Program-made: the position numbers and the translations under genes | Source of the DNA: an uncultured beta proteobacterium | GTDB taxonomy: Bacteria; Pseudomonadota; Gammaproteobacteria; Burkholderiales; Burkholderiaceae_C | Direction: 5' to 3' | Length of the DNA stretch: 10,052 nucleotides | Assembly (NCBI GenBank): GCA_903886165.1 | Contig: CAISLL010000267.1 | Coordinates: 1 to 10,052 of the forward strand | Shown: one piece after another, positions 1 to 7,737 of the stretch | Layout: each line of letters begins with the position of its first letter | Position numbering within the stretch: the stretch's first letter is position 1 | The notes under the pieces: generated by a model | What the model saw: the letters and a program-made list of their open reading frames with translations, nothing else | Told to the model about the DNA's origin: nothing | Databases searched by the model: none

Positions 1-1
1 G

Positions 2-3000
2 ACCGACTCTGATGGTGATTCGGCGTCTGACAACCTGACGATCCAGTGCACTGCGCTCAAGGTCAAGCTCACCAAAGAAAGCCCCAAAGAAAACCGCCTG
101 CCCGTGGGGTCCAGCGCCAAGTTTTTTGCCGAGGTGATGTCTGGCACCCAAGCCGCTTCGGGCAGCTTCTCTTACATCTGGGAGCGCAACCCGGACGCCG
201 TGTTTGGCGACCCCAAAAACCCGGCTTATGAAACCAGGGGCGGTGCGCAGTCGCGCAACACCGCCAGCTTCGGCAAGCTCGGCACCGTTCCGATCTGGGT
301 TTCGGTGCTCAAAGAGGTCGATGGCCGAAAGATGACCATTGGCGAGTCTGACCAGATCATGATGGAAGTGGTCAAGCCGCGCCTGACTCTGAGCGCCGAG
401 CCCAAAGACGCCATGGTCGGCCAGGAGATCAAGATCACCGTGCAAGAAGAACCCAAGATGAGCGACGATTTGTTGTCGTTCTGGTGGGAAATCAGTGGTG
501 AGGCCAACAACCCCGGGCCAGTCCCTAATGTGCCCAATAGCCGTGCATATTCGTTCAAACCCAAGTCCGACAAGCCAGTGACGGTCACCGTGCATGCCAA
601 GGCCAAAGACGGCGGCGATGAACTGGGCGTTGAAAAAATCACCTTGCAAGCCAAAAAACCGTCGATAACCGTTGCCGGACCGAAGATTGCCGGCCCGGCG
701 CCCATGATCTGGAAAGAGGGTGTTGGGCTGGTGTCCGTGGGTCAGCAGGTGGTTGAAGACCAGCGGGTTGAGTTTGCCGTGACCGTGTCGCCCGAATTGA
801 AACAGGAGCTGCGCTACCAATGGAGCGTGAAGCCCGAAGGCTGTAGCCTGAGTGCCCCATCATCCAAAGAGACAGGCATCACCTGCGCCAAGACCGGTGG
901 CTATGCACTCACGGTCGTCGTGCGCAACAGCGAAGGCGCTGAACTCGGCAGCGGCGAGGGCAGTCTGAACGTCACGGTGTCACAGTCAGACATCAAGAAA
1001 GGCAAGCAAAAAGACGAAGCCGCCAAAAAACTGGAGCAAGCCCGAGCATTGTGGAGTCAGGGCAAGATCGATGAGGCACTGGCACTGTTGGCCACCGTGG
1101 CCAGCACCGAACCCCAATTGGCCGCCCCGGTGATCAACCAGTTTGGTCAGGGTCTGAAGAAGCTGGGCAGCGACGCTCTGCAGGCCTTGGACCCCACCAC
1201 GGCCGTGAAGCGGCTTGAGCAAGCCGTGAAATTGCTGCCAGGTGATGCCGAAATACGGCAAAAACTGCAGCAGGCTCAGCAGATGGTGCAGTTGCAAGCG
1301 CAGGCACTGCAATTTCTTGAGGCTGCCAAAGCCAATCTGGCGCGCGGTGTGCCAGCCGACCTGAAAGGGCTGACAGAACTGCTGGCCGAGCTGAAAAAGC
1401 GTGAGGCCGCTTTTGCCCCGGCCGACCCGCGCCGCCCGCCGTTTGCCGCGTTCGCTGCCAGTACGCAACAAAAGCTGGCGCAGGCACAGCAACAGGCCGC
1501 TGCCTGTGAAGTCAAGTGGACCGAGGGCAAAGCCTTGTATGACGCGAAAAAAATGCCCGAGGCTCTTGCCAAGTTCAAGGAAAACCTGGTCTGCGCACCC
1601 GGTCGACCCGAACGCCAAGCCTATGTCGGGCAGTTAGAGCAGGCCATTAAGGCGCAACAAGCCCAGCAGGCCGCCGCCAAACGTCTGCGTGACGAGGGCG
1701 CTGCCCTGCAGGCGCAAAACAAGCTGCCAGAGGCACTGGCCAAATACCGCGAAAGCCTCAAGCTGTTACCCGACCCGGCACTGGCCCAGCATTTACAGAC
1801 GCTGGAGCGCCAGCTACAAGAAGCGCAGCAAAAGGCAGCCCGTGCGCAACAGTTACGTGCTGAGGGTGAGGCCTTGCAGCGACAAAACCACATTCCAGAG
1901 GCGATTGCCAAGTACCGTGAAAGTCTGAAACTGGTTCCCGATGCCAAGTTGGAGCAACACGTTCAAACCTTGGAACAGCAAGCGCAACAGCAGCAACAAA
2001 ACATGGCGCATGCACAAAAACTGCGGGCTGAAGGGGAGGCACTGCAACGACAAAACCGCATTCCGGAAGCGATTGCCAAGTACCGCCAAAGCTTGAGTCT
2101 GGTGCCTGATCGGGCGTTGGAGCAACATATTCAAACCCTGGAGCAGCAAACGCAACAGCAGCAACAAAACATGGCGCAGGCCCAGCGCCTACGGGCTGAA
2201 GGCGAGGCGTTGCAACGTCAAAACCGCATTCCTGAGGCGATCTCCAAATACCGCCAAAGCCTGAGCCTGGTGCCTGATCGTGCGCTGGAGCAGCACATTC
2301 AGACGCTGGAGCGGATACTGCAGACACCAGCGCCCGTGCCTCCGGTGCCGATTGCACCGGTCCAGCCGGTACCGAGCCAGCCAGTGCCTTCTTTGCCGGG
2401 CGGGCGTTCCTACACCGCCATTGAGCCGGGGCAATCCAAGGCGGATTACTGCCGCAACTATACAAATCTGGCCATTACCCGACAGAACGAGAACGTGCGC
2501 AGAGGTTGTCGTTACACTGGTAACCGTTGGCACACCAGTGACAGTGGACACTACAACTGGTGCCTGGGTGTTTCGCTGGAGATGTCTGCCTCAGAAACAC
2601 ATGGCCGGGAGACCGACCTGCAATCCTGTCAGCAGAGCCCGCCCGCAAACCCACAAGGCAAATCCAGGGTGCTTTTCGAAAACGGCAATGTTTCCGGTGT
2701 CTACAACTTGCCCACCCGTCCCACGACTTTCAGTTTGAGTCAGCCAGCTACGATTGTCAGCATCGTCAACTATCACTGGAACGATGGTCGGGGCAAAACC
2801 AGCACCGGTACGATCTCATTGCGGGATGCTGCAGGGCATGTCCTTGGGCCATGGTTAACCACAGGCACGCCGGGTCAGGGTGGAGTGCCCAACGCTTACT
2901 GGACGGCCAGGCCCAGTATTCAATTGCCTGCGGGCAGTTATACGGTAATCGATTCTGATCCATCAACCTGGGCGCAAAACAGCGGTTCCAATGGAGCCGG

Positions 3001-3025
3001 ACACACGCGCATCGAGGGGTACTAA
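2..3025 (+). CDS. Large modular protein: Ig/PKD-like domains, TPR repeats, 4-Cys module, 118-aa C-terminal module (5' partial)
   Basis: The frame is open from base 2, so the gene starts upstream and 1007 residues are visible; internal GTG/ATG codons are not the real start. Counting from base 2, residues ~10-325 look like three beta-sandwich (Ig/PKD-like) domains, with segments such as FSYIWE, LSFWWEI and LRYQWSV at the expected core Trp strand. Residues ~326-560 are helical and rich in Ala/Gln/Lys, with degenerate TPR motifs (e.g. ALYDAKKMPEALAKF). Residues 562-771 are a tandem 56-residue TPR-type repeat. A Pro/Val linker and a GGRSYTAIEP motif (from residue 800) follow, then a four-Cys module (Cys 817, 836, 854, 876) and a 118-residue module (890-1007) ending at the stop. 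Ig-like and TPR domains usually serve protein-protein contacts, so a structural, adhesive or scaffold role outside the cytoplasm is plausible but inferred. The signal peptide, if any, is outside the window. It shares repeat, linker and C-terminal module with the gene at 3327-7673 and lies on the same strand. I do not recognise a named family for the whole protein. Confidence 0.9.
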   Translation, partial: TDSDGDSASDNLTIQCTALKVKLTKESPKENRLPVGSSAKFFAEVMSGTQAASGSFSYIWERNPDAVFGDPKNPAYETRGGAQSRNTASFGKLGTVPIWVSVLKEVDGRKMTIGESDQIMMEVVKPRLTLSAEPKDAMVGQEIKITVQEEPKMSDDLLSFWWEISGEANNPGPVPNVPNSRAYSFKPKSDKPVTVTVHAKAKDGGDELGVEKITLQAKKPSITVAGPKIAGPAPMIWKEGVGLVSVGQQVVEDQRVEFAVTVSPELKQELRYQWSVKPEGCSLSAPSSKETGITCAKTGGYALTVVVRNSEGAELGSGEGSLNVTVSQSDIKKGKQKDEAAKKLEQARALWSQGKIDEALALLATVASTEPQLAAPVINQFGQGLKKLGSDALQALDPTTAVKRLEQAVKLLPGDAEIRQKLQQAQQMVQLQAQALQFLEAAKANLARGVPADLKGLTELLAELKKREAAFAPADPRRPPFAAFAASTQQKLAQAQQQAAACEVKWTEGKALYDAKKMPEALAKFKENLVCAPGRPERQAYVGQLEQAIKAQQAQQAAAKRLRDEGAALQAQNKLPEALAKYRESLKLLPDPALAQHLQTLERQLQEAQQKAARAQQLRAEGEALQRQNHIPEAIAKYRESLKLVPDAKLEQHVQTLEQQAQQQQQNMAHAQKLRAEGEALQRQNRIPEAIAKYRQSLSLVPDRALEQHIQTLEQQTQQQQQNMAQAQRLRAEGEALQRQNRIPEAISKYRQSLSLVPDRALEQHIQTLERILQTPAPVPPVPIAPVQPVPSQPVPSLPGGRSYTAIEPGQSKADYCRNYTNLAITRQNENVRRGCRYTGNRWHTSDSGHYNWCLGVSLEMSASETHGRETDLQSCQQSPPANPQGKSRVLFENGNVSGVYNLPTRPTTFSLSQPATIVSIVNYHWNDGRGKTSTGTISLRDAAGHVLGPWLTTGTPGQGGVPNAYWTARPSIQLPAGSYTVIDSDPSTWAQNSGSNGAGHTRIEGY
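1685..2314 (+). repeat. In-frame tandem repeat, 168-bp (56-aa) TPR-type unit, 3.75 copies
   Basis: Units start at 1685, 1853, 2021 and 2189; the last is cut after about 42 codons. Each encodes a helix-turn-helix of the pattern LRAEGEALQRQN-x-IPEAIAKYR-x-SL-x-LVPD-x-x-LEQH-x-QTLE followed by a Gln-rich helix. The first copy is the most divergent (it begins LRDEGAALQAQN), while the third and fourth are nearly identical in protein. The EALAKYRESL core is a TPR-like helix. The extra Gln-rich helix makes the unit longer than the usual 34 residues, so this may be a TPR hairpin plus a coiled spacer. The grading suggests expansion from the left copy. Confidence 0.9.
2441..2629 (+). other. Four-cysteine module inside the first large protein
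   Basis: This encoded segment contains the pattern YC-R-x-Y-x(3)-A, then GC-R-x-x-G-x-RW, then H-x-x-WC, and a final Cys at codon 2627. Cys codons are at 2450, 2507, 2561 and 2627. I recall the same spacing (YC...GC...G-x-RW...H-x-x-WC) as a recurrent unnamed module in secreted or periplasmic proteobacterial proteins; that is memory, not a search. Four cysteines in an exported protein suggest two disulfides. The second large protein lacks this module and has a beta domain before its GGRS motif instead. Confidence 0.55.
2669..3022 (+). repeat. 118-aa C-terminal module, copy 1 (homologous to 6867-7220)
   Basis: The encoded segment contains NGNVSGVYNLPTRPT, NYHWNDGRG, GPW, PGQGGVPNAYWTA, VIDSDPSTW and QNSGS, and ends in EGY just before the stop. 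It aligns without gaps to 6867-7220, with about 80 of 118 residues identical by my manual count. Predicted content is beta strands with conserved Trp, Asp and Gly, consistent with a jelly-roll or carbohydrate-binding-like fold, which is inference. I recall similar N-G-N...YHWN-(N/D)-G...PNAYW...DSDP-x-TW-x-QN modules in many secreted bacterial and archaeal proteins of unknown function. Confidence 0.8.
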
Positions 3026-3270
3026 ATGGCTGGTTGGCAAAGCATGTGGACAACCGTGGTTAAGCTCGCTTCAGCGCTATTGCAGTGCTGTTCGTTGGCA
3101 GCGTTGGTGCCAGCAAAGGGAAACCGGATTAGGTGTCGGAAAAAAGCGATGCTGCTCTCTCCAAAACCTTGGCTGATTTCGGCGCTCTGCGCCCCGGCCT
3201 CACCAGCTTGCTCAAACACCCTGAGTTCCGCCAAATCATGCAAAAGCGCCAAGCCTTCCTGTTCAAGTGA
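3026..3270 (+). pseudogene. Possible small gene split over two frames (signal-like N-terminus, conserved-looking C-terminus)
   Basis: An ATG directly abuts the TAA of the preceding gene. It opens a frame whose first ~33 residues look like a signal peptide (basic start, LASALLQCCSLAALVPA). From about 3133 this frame becomes unconvincing, while the adjacent frame gives 45 protein-like residues with high GC3, including LADFGALRPGLTSLLKHPEF and ending AFLFK at a TGA (3268-3270). A stop (3130-3132) just upstream prevents extending the second frame. A run of six A at 3140-3145 lies at the switch point; one more A would join the two parts into a protein of about 81 residues. It may be a pseudogene, a sequencing error in the homopolymer, or a short gene starting at GTG 3133. 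I recognise no family. Its end lies 56 bp before the start of the second large gene, so it may belong to the same transcription unit. Confidence 0.35.
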
Positions 3271-3313
3271 GCTTGACCCTGGTCATGGTTTATTGGCCAT
3301 GTTGCCTGCTAAA

Positions 3314-3319
3314 AGGGGG
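3314..3319 (+). promoter_or_regulatory. Ribosome binding site fixing the start at 3327
   Basis: AGGGGG lies 7 nt before ATG 3327, and the ATG is followed at once by a typical signal peptide. This favours 3327 over the longer in-frame GTG at 3267, which has no comparable upstream purine run and would put about 20 uncharacteristic residues ahead of the signal sequence. Confidence 0.7.
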
Positions 3320-3326
3320 TCCCTTC

Positions 3327-6300
3327 ATGCAATCCGCTGACATCAAACGGTTACTTAGCCTGCTGACGCTGCTCCTGTTTTTCGTATCGGCGCGGGCTTG
3401 GACGCCAGGGCTGACAGAAGCAGCTCAAGCGATGGCCGCCGGTGGCGCCACACCCGCACAAGAGTTGCTTGTCTTCATTAACAACCGCGAACTCAACCTG
3501 CTGGCGCAAGAGGGTCGGATACCAGAACGCATCTACGCTGTGTGCCAGGATGAATTCTTCCGCGTCAATAACCAACTTGTTAACCAAGCTGCCGAACGCG
3601 CGGGCTATGGTGTCTCGATCAGTGATGCCAAGCTGAATCCTGGCACCGACACCGATGTCAATGTGTTATCAAAAAGTGGGAAGCAACTGCGCCTGGATGA
3701 CATTCAGAAGATTGAAAGCCAGTATCAGGGAGCCGTTCGCGAGCACTTTCTGGCAAAAGATCCCAAACTGGATGTACCAAGGACCCGCATCGACACAAAC
3801 ACCGACTTCATGCCGCACCCGCAACACACGGCACCAGGCGAATTTCAGAAGATTGCAGACCACATCAACACCACCGGAGGTACGGCTTACACCGACCCCA
3901 GGGCGGCATCTGCCCAAGCCAAGTTAGGCACGCGCCAACCCCTGACTTTCGACGAAGCCTCATCGTTTGGCACCACCATGAAAGACATGGCCAGCGCCAA
4001 GATTCACAACGCCGAAGGGCTGCGCAAAGACGCACAGGCGCTGCGCGGCAGCAATCCGGCCAAGGCGGAGATGCTTGAAGCGCAGGCCGCGCAATACGAA
4101 TACCAGGCCGCCAAGTATCACGACCGCCTCACCCAACTTGACCAGCAATTGCGCAACCAGTTCAAGCTGTCTGATCGACCGGGCGGGGCAGTGGACGATG
4201 CCGCCAAAAAAATTGCCTCCATCGGGCGCAACCCCTACAGCCGAAGTGAGCTGGGCACCATTCGCAGCTTGCACGACAACGCCCTGCAGCGCTCCACCGA
4301 CAATCTGATTGACACCTTGCTCACGAGCGCACGCAAAGACCCGTCCCGCTTGGCGGATGTGCGTCGCATCGTCACCGAACAAGCCCGCAGTCTGCCCATG
4401 AGTCGCGCCGGTCAGGCCATGGAGCGACTGCAGTCCACGGTTCAAAAAATCGAGGCAGCCAGCAAATGGACCGCTTTCAAGAGTGCCGCGCGCGACCTCA
4501 GTGGCGTCAAGCAGTTGACCAAGGTATCGGTGGTGATGACGGCCGGTGGCGCACTGCTGATGGGGCACGAGGGCGTCAAGGCAGCACTTAACGATGTCAA
4601 GGCCACCGACACTGTCTGGGACTTCGTCAAAAACGTCTACATCCACGCTGGATGGGAGGGAACCGGCATTGGCCCAGCGTTTGATCGGGCACAGGCCGAG
4701 GAACTGGCCCGGTACATGAAGGAATTCGAAAACGGTGCCAACCCGTCAATGGTGAAGCATGTCACCTTCACCATCCTGAAGTCTGGCGTGTATCTGGGTC
4801 AGGACGTGCTGATCGGTGTGCTTTACCTGCCCGACTCGATCTGGGAGTATTTCACCCAGGAAAAAGAGATGGAAGCCTACGCCGCGTATCAGAACGAGTT
4901 GGCGCAAGTGATGCACCAAATGGTGCTGGACCGCCAGGCCTTTGAGCAGATCATGACCCGTTTCCGCAAATTGGGGCTGGACGAGAAAGATACCCTGGCG
5001 TTCATGAACTGCCTGTGCCGGGAGTGTGGGGGCACGCTGGGAGGCTTGTATAACCCAGGCTTCAAGGGTGAATATGGCCATGGACCTTGCCAATGCAATG
5101 GGCCCCTGACAATCTGGAAAACACCGCTACCGGTACAGAACACCAAGGTTCAGTACGCCTGCTTCAACGCCATCACCAAAATGCACTACGACCAGGCGCA
5201 GGACATTTTCAACAAGTGGCACCAGCAGGCACAACAGGCCAATTCCGCATCGGTGGCAGATGATCTTAAAGCCATTGAGGTCGATATTCGCTCAGGCAAG
5301 GTTGAACGTGATGAAGATGTGGCACGCGATATTGCCGACAAAATTGACGCGATCAAAGCCCTGCTGCTGCCGCAGGATCTGGACAACTTGCGCGCCTACG
5401 TCGGCCCACACCTGGCCAATCACGCCGTCAAGACCATCGCCACTGGCCGAATTGATCGCGCCATCGACGATGTGGATCGGGTGCTGAAAAAAATTGGCAC
5501 CCGACACCCGCAGGAGCAGTCCAATCTCGAAGCGACCAAAGCTCAATACGAACGCTGGGCCAAGGCTTGGGCCGAAACCAAGGAAAAAGAGTTTCCGGTC
5601 ATCAACCAGCACGTCGACAAAAACCAGCTGCTCAAGGCACGAGGCCTGCTGGACGCACTCGAATATCGAATGATGAAAGAGCAGCCCCGTCGGCTGCCCT
5701 ACGCCGACAAGGATCCGCAATTTGCCACCCTCAAGGAACGCGTGCTAGGTCAACAAAAGGCCTACCAGGACGCGCTTAACGCCACTTGGGCCGAATCCAG
5801 CGCCCACCAAAAGGCCCGTGATCCCAGAGGAGCACTGCCCATTCTTCAAAAAATGCTCGCATCCTGGGAGCACAGCCTGGATACTGCACAAGGCTTGCAG
5901 CGCCAAATTTCTTACTTTCAGGGAGAAGTCGCCAAAGCCGAAAATTTCTTGCGGCAAGCCGAGCAAGCTGAAAAGCAGGGTGATCTTGCCACTACCATCG
6001 CGCACTACAAGGCCAGCCTAGAGATTCAACAAGATGACGGTTTGCAACGCCGTCTGACGCAAGTGCAAGCCGCTCGGGCCGAACAGCAGCAACGCATGGT
6101 GCAGGCCAAGGCCTTGCGCGACCAGGGCGCTGTCTTGCAACAGCAGGGTCAAATCCCGCAAGCCATTGCCAAATACCGTGAGAGCCTGGCGCTGATGCCT
6201 GACCCAGCCTTGCAAGCTCACATTCAGAATCTGCAAACGCAATGGGATGCGCAGCAACAACGCCTGGCGCAGGCCAAGGCCCTTCGCGATCAGGGCGCTG

Positions 6301-7673
6301 CGCTGCAACAACAAGGCCAAATCCCGCAAGCCATTGCCAAATACCGTGAAAGTCTGGCGCTGGTGCCTGACCCCGCCCTGGCAGCGCATGTACAGGCCCT
6401 GGTGGCCAGTCTCACCGCGCAACCGCAACCCAAGCCTCAGCCTGCACCCGCACAGCCCGCGGCCAACATAGACCCCACCGGGGTATGGGAGCACAGTCCC
6501 AACGCCAGCTGGACCCTGCGTCGCCTGGGTGACCGCTGGTTCGCCCAGGAATCGGGCCTTGGCAATGCCAGCGGCCCCGCGCATTGGACGACACAGGGCA
6601 CATTGCGCATTGATTATGTTACCCGCGATGGTGCCATCACCGGCTACTACGATATGCGCTTCAATCCGGATGGTTTCACCGCCGATGGTCGGGTGCAAGA
6701 ACTCACCGGTCCCAAGCGCAGCGCCAACTCCCACTGGCGGCGGATCACCATTCATACGCCAGACCTGGGCCCCATGCCGGTGCCACCCACGCCAATCAAC
6801 CCAGGCGGCCGCTCGCACACCGGAATCGAACCGGTGCAGCCGTCCATCCCTGTGGCCAAGCCTGGCCCGCTGCTGGACAACGGCAACATCAGCAGCGTGT
6901 ACAACCTGCCGACCCGGCCCACCGTGATTCGGCTGGCGCAAGAAATTGTTCTGACCAGCATCACCAACTACCACTGGAATGACGGCCGTGGCACGCCGCG
7001 AACCGGGAGCATTACCCTGCGTGATGCCAGCGGACGCAGCTATGGCCCGTGGCCAACCAGCGGACGCCCAGGTCAGGGGGGGGTGCCCAATGCCTACTGG
7101 ACCGCCACGCCCAACGTCAGGATGCCGGCAGGTGATTACGTCGTGATCGATTCAGACCCTGCCACCTGGTCGCAAAACAGCGGCTCGGACGGTGCCGGGC
7201 ACACCCGCTTTGAAGGCTATCCGACCTCGCCCACAAGTGGCGGGCAGGTGGCGACGGTGCTGCTGACATCACCGCATGCATCGCCTGTGCAGCCCACACC
7301 CCAGCCGCAACCACCAAGCCAGAAACAGGCCAACTTTGACGGCAGTTACGTAGGGCAATTTGGTGGCGACGGCGGTGGCCCGATCCGCTTTACCGTGCGT
7401 GGCGCCAATGTGCAAGGCCTGGTCAATGGCAACATTGACGGCGACAAGGTGACCGCCACGTTGTCTGGCAGCGTCAACACCGCTGGGCAGATCACCATGC
7501 AAGTGAAGGGGACGGTGCAATGGCGGCTGTCGTCGCAGTCGCAGTACAGCGAAACACCGTTCGGAGGCCAGTTGACGGGCACCATTCAGGGCAACCAGGT
7601 CAGCGGACGCTGGACTGCGGTCAGTATGGACCAGGACGACAAACGCTCTGGCACCTGGACAGCCGCCAGGTAA
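3327..7673 (+). CDS. Very large exported modular protein: unknown N-terminal half with Cys cluster, TPR repeats, beta domains, 118-aa module
   Basis: The product is 1448 residues from ATG 3327. Residues 1-24 are a Sec signal peptide (Lys-Arg, then LLSLLTLLLFFV, ending S-A-R-A before Trp25). Residues ~25-390 are an unrecognised region with two Asp-Thr-x-Thr-Asp-like spots (GTDTDVNV at 106, DTNTDF at 156) and long helices. Two hydrophobic stretches near 398-415 and 476-505 could be membrane or buried helices. A cysteine cluster follows: Cys562, 564, 567, 588, 590, 612. Residues ~620-870 are helical; 874-1027 are three 56-residue TPR-type units. After a Pro/Gln linker comes a beta domain (~1052-1141, from GVWEHSPN to SHWRR), a GGRSHTGIEP motif (from 1160), the 118-residue module (1181-1298), another Pro/Gln linker and a Gly-rich beta domain (~1328 to the end, FDGSYVGQF to GTWTAAR). 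The final domain has alternating short strands like lipocalin or avidin-type barrels. An export role is well supported by the signal peptide; function is unknown. Helical repeats and beta binding modules suggest a surface or periplasmic scaffold. Shared modules link it to the upstream large gene. Confidence 0.92.
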   Translation: MQSADIKRLLSLLTLLLFFVSARAWTPGLTEAAQAMAAGGATPAQELLVFINNRELNLLAQEGRIPERIYAVCQDEFFRVNNQLVNQAAERAGYGVSISDAKLNPGTDTDVNVLSKSGKQLRLDDIQKIESQYQGAVREHFLAKDPKLDVPRTRIDTNTDFMPHPQHTAPGEFQKIADHINTTGGTAYTDPRAASAQAKLGTRQPLTFDEASSFGTTMKDMASAKIHNAEGLRKDAQALRGSNPAKAEMLEAQAAQYEYQAAKYHDRLTQLDQQLRNQFKLSDRPGGAVDDAAKKIASIGRNPYSRSELGTIRSLHDNALQRSTDNLIDTLLTSARKDPSRLADVRRIVTEQARSLPMSRAGQAMERLQSTVQKIEAASKWTAFKSAARDLSGVKQLTKVSVVMTAGGALLMGHEGVKAALNDVKATDTVWDFVKNVYIHAGWEGTGIGPAFDRAQAEELARYMKEFENGANPSMVKHVTFTILKSGVYLGQDVLIGVLYLPDSIWEYFTQEKEMEAYAAYQNELAQVMHQMVLDRQAFEQIMTRFRKLGLDEKDTLAFMNCLCRECGGTLGGLYNPGFKGEYGHGPCQCNGPLTIWKTPLPVQNTKVQYACFNAITKMHYDQAQDIFNKWHQQAQQANSASVADDLKAIEVDIRSGKVERDEDVARDIADKIDAIKALLLPQDLDNLRAYVGPHLANHAVKTIATGRIDRAIDDVDRVLKKIGTRHPQEQSNLEATKAQYERWAKAWAETKEKEFPVINQHVDKNQLLKARGLLDALEYRMMKEQPRRLPYADKDPQFATLKERVLGQQKAYQDALNATWAESSAHQKARDPRGALPILQKMLASWEHSLDTAQGLQRQISYFQGEVAKAENFLRQAEQAEKQGDLATTIAHYKASLEIQQDDGLQRRLTQVQAARAEQQQRMVQAKALRDQGAVLQQQGQIPQAIAKYRESLALMPDPALQAHIQNLQTQWDAQQQRLAQAKALRDQGAALQQQGQIPQAIAKYRESLALVPDPALAAHVQALVASLTAQPQPKPQPAPAQPAANIDPTGVWEHSPNASWTLRRLGDRWFAQESGLGNASGPAHWTTQGTLRIDYVTRDGAITGYYDMRFNPDGFTADGRVQELTGPKRSANSHWRRITIHTPDLGPMPVPPTPINPGGRSHTGIEPVQPSIPVAKPGPLLDNGNISSVYNLPTRPTVIRLAQEIVLTSITNYHWNDGRGTPRTGSITLRDASGRSYGPWPTSGRPGQGGVPNAYWTATPNVRMPAGDYVVIDSDPATWSQNSGSDGAGHTRFEGYPTSPTSGGQVATVLLTSPHASPVQPTPQPQPPSQKQANFDGSYVGQFGGDGGGPIRFTVRGANVQGLVNGNIDGDKVTATLSGSVNTAGQITMQVKGTVQWRLSSQSQYSETPFGGQLTGTIQGNQVSGRWTAVSMDQDDKRSGTWTAAR
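5946..6407 (+). repeat. In-frame 168-bp (56-aa) TPR-type repeat, 2.75 copies, in the second large gene
   Basis: Units start at 5946 (degenerate), 6114 and 6282 (ending near 6407). The last two encode LRDQGA-x-LQQQGQIPQAIAKY and continue RESLAL-x-PDPAL. They are nearly identical in DNA over their cores: 6150-6181 and 6318-6349 match base for base at exactly 168-bp spacing. The unit length and the motif IP-x-AIAKYR-x-SL are the same as in the repeat at 1685-2314, so the two arrays are homologous. The near identity of the last two units suggests recent duplication or homogenisation within the gene. Confidence 0.9.
6867..7220 (+). repeat. 118-aa module, copy 2 (homologous to 2669-3022)
   Basis: This is the second copy of the module that ends the first large protein, with the same length and no gaps. 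Blocks shared exactly include VYNLPTRPT, NYHWNDGRG, PGQGGVPNAYWTA and GAGHTR. Here it is internal, followed by a Pro/Gln linker and a beta domain, whereas copy 1 is the C-terminus. Divergence at about one third of residues indicates an old duplication or module exchange rather than a recent copy. Confidence 0.8.
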
Positions 7674-7737
7674 CGCCGTCCCCGCCAGAGCCGCAATGGT
7701 TTAAGACAAGCGCAACCCGGTCTGCACGTCAAACCAG

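Noticed and set aside
1685..2314. CRISPR-like array
   Set aside because: The repeat unit is 168 bp, contiguous, in frame and coding, with no spacers.
1758..2465. Long minus-strand open frame opposite the TPR repeats
   Set aside because: It is an antisense shadow of the tandem repeat and inherits its periodicity; the plus-strand frame is continuous and protein-like.
3140..3145. Programmed -1 frameshift at A6
   Set aside because: In the reading frame the heptamer is G-AAA-AAA, so slipping back would mispair the P-site tRNA at the first codon position; no stimulatory structure was evident. A plain frame disruption is more likely.
3273..3301. Promoter with TTGACC at 3273 before the second large gene
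   Set aside because: No acceptable -10 hexamer lies at 16-18 bp; TATTGG at 3291 is too close.
3267..3326. GTG at 3267 as start of the second large gene (GTGA overlap with the small gene's stop)
   Set aside because: ATG 3327 has a strong AGGGGG site at good spacing and leads straight into a signal peptide; the extra residues from 3267 look non-coding.
3327..7673. Polymorphic toxin with a C-terminal toxin domain and downstream immunity gene
   Set aside because: The C-terminus is a Gly-rich beta domain, not a known toxin fold, and the next gene is a truncated recombinase rather than a small immunity-like gene.
7656..7674. Terminator at the end of the second large gene
   Set aside because: ACCTGG/CCAGGT can form a stem across the last codons, but no T run follows.
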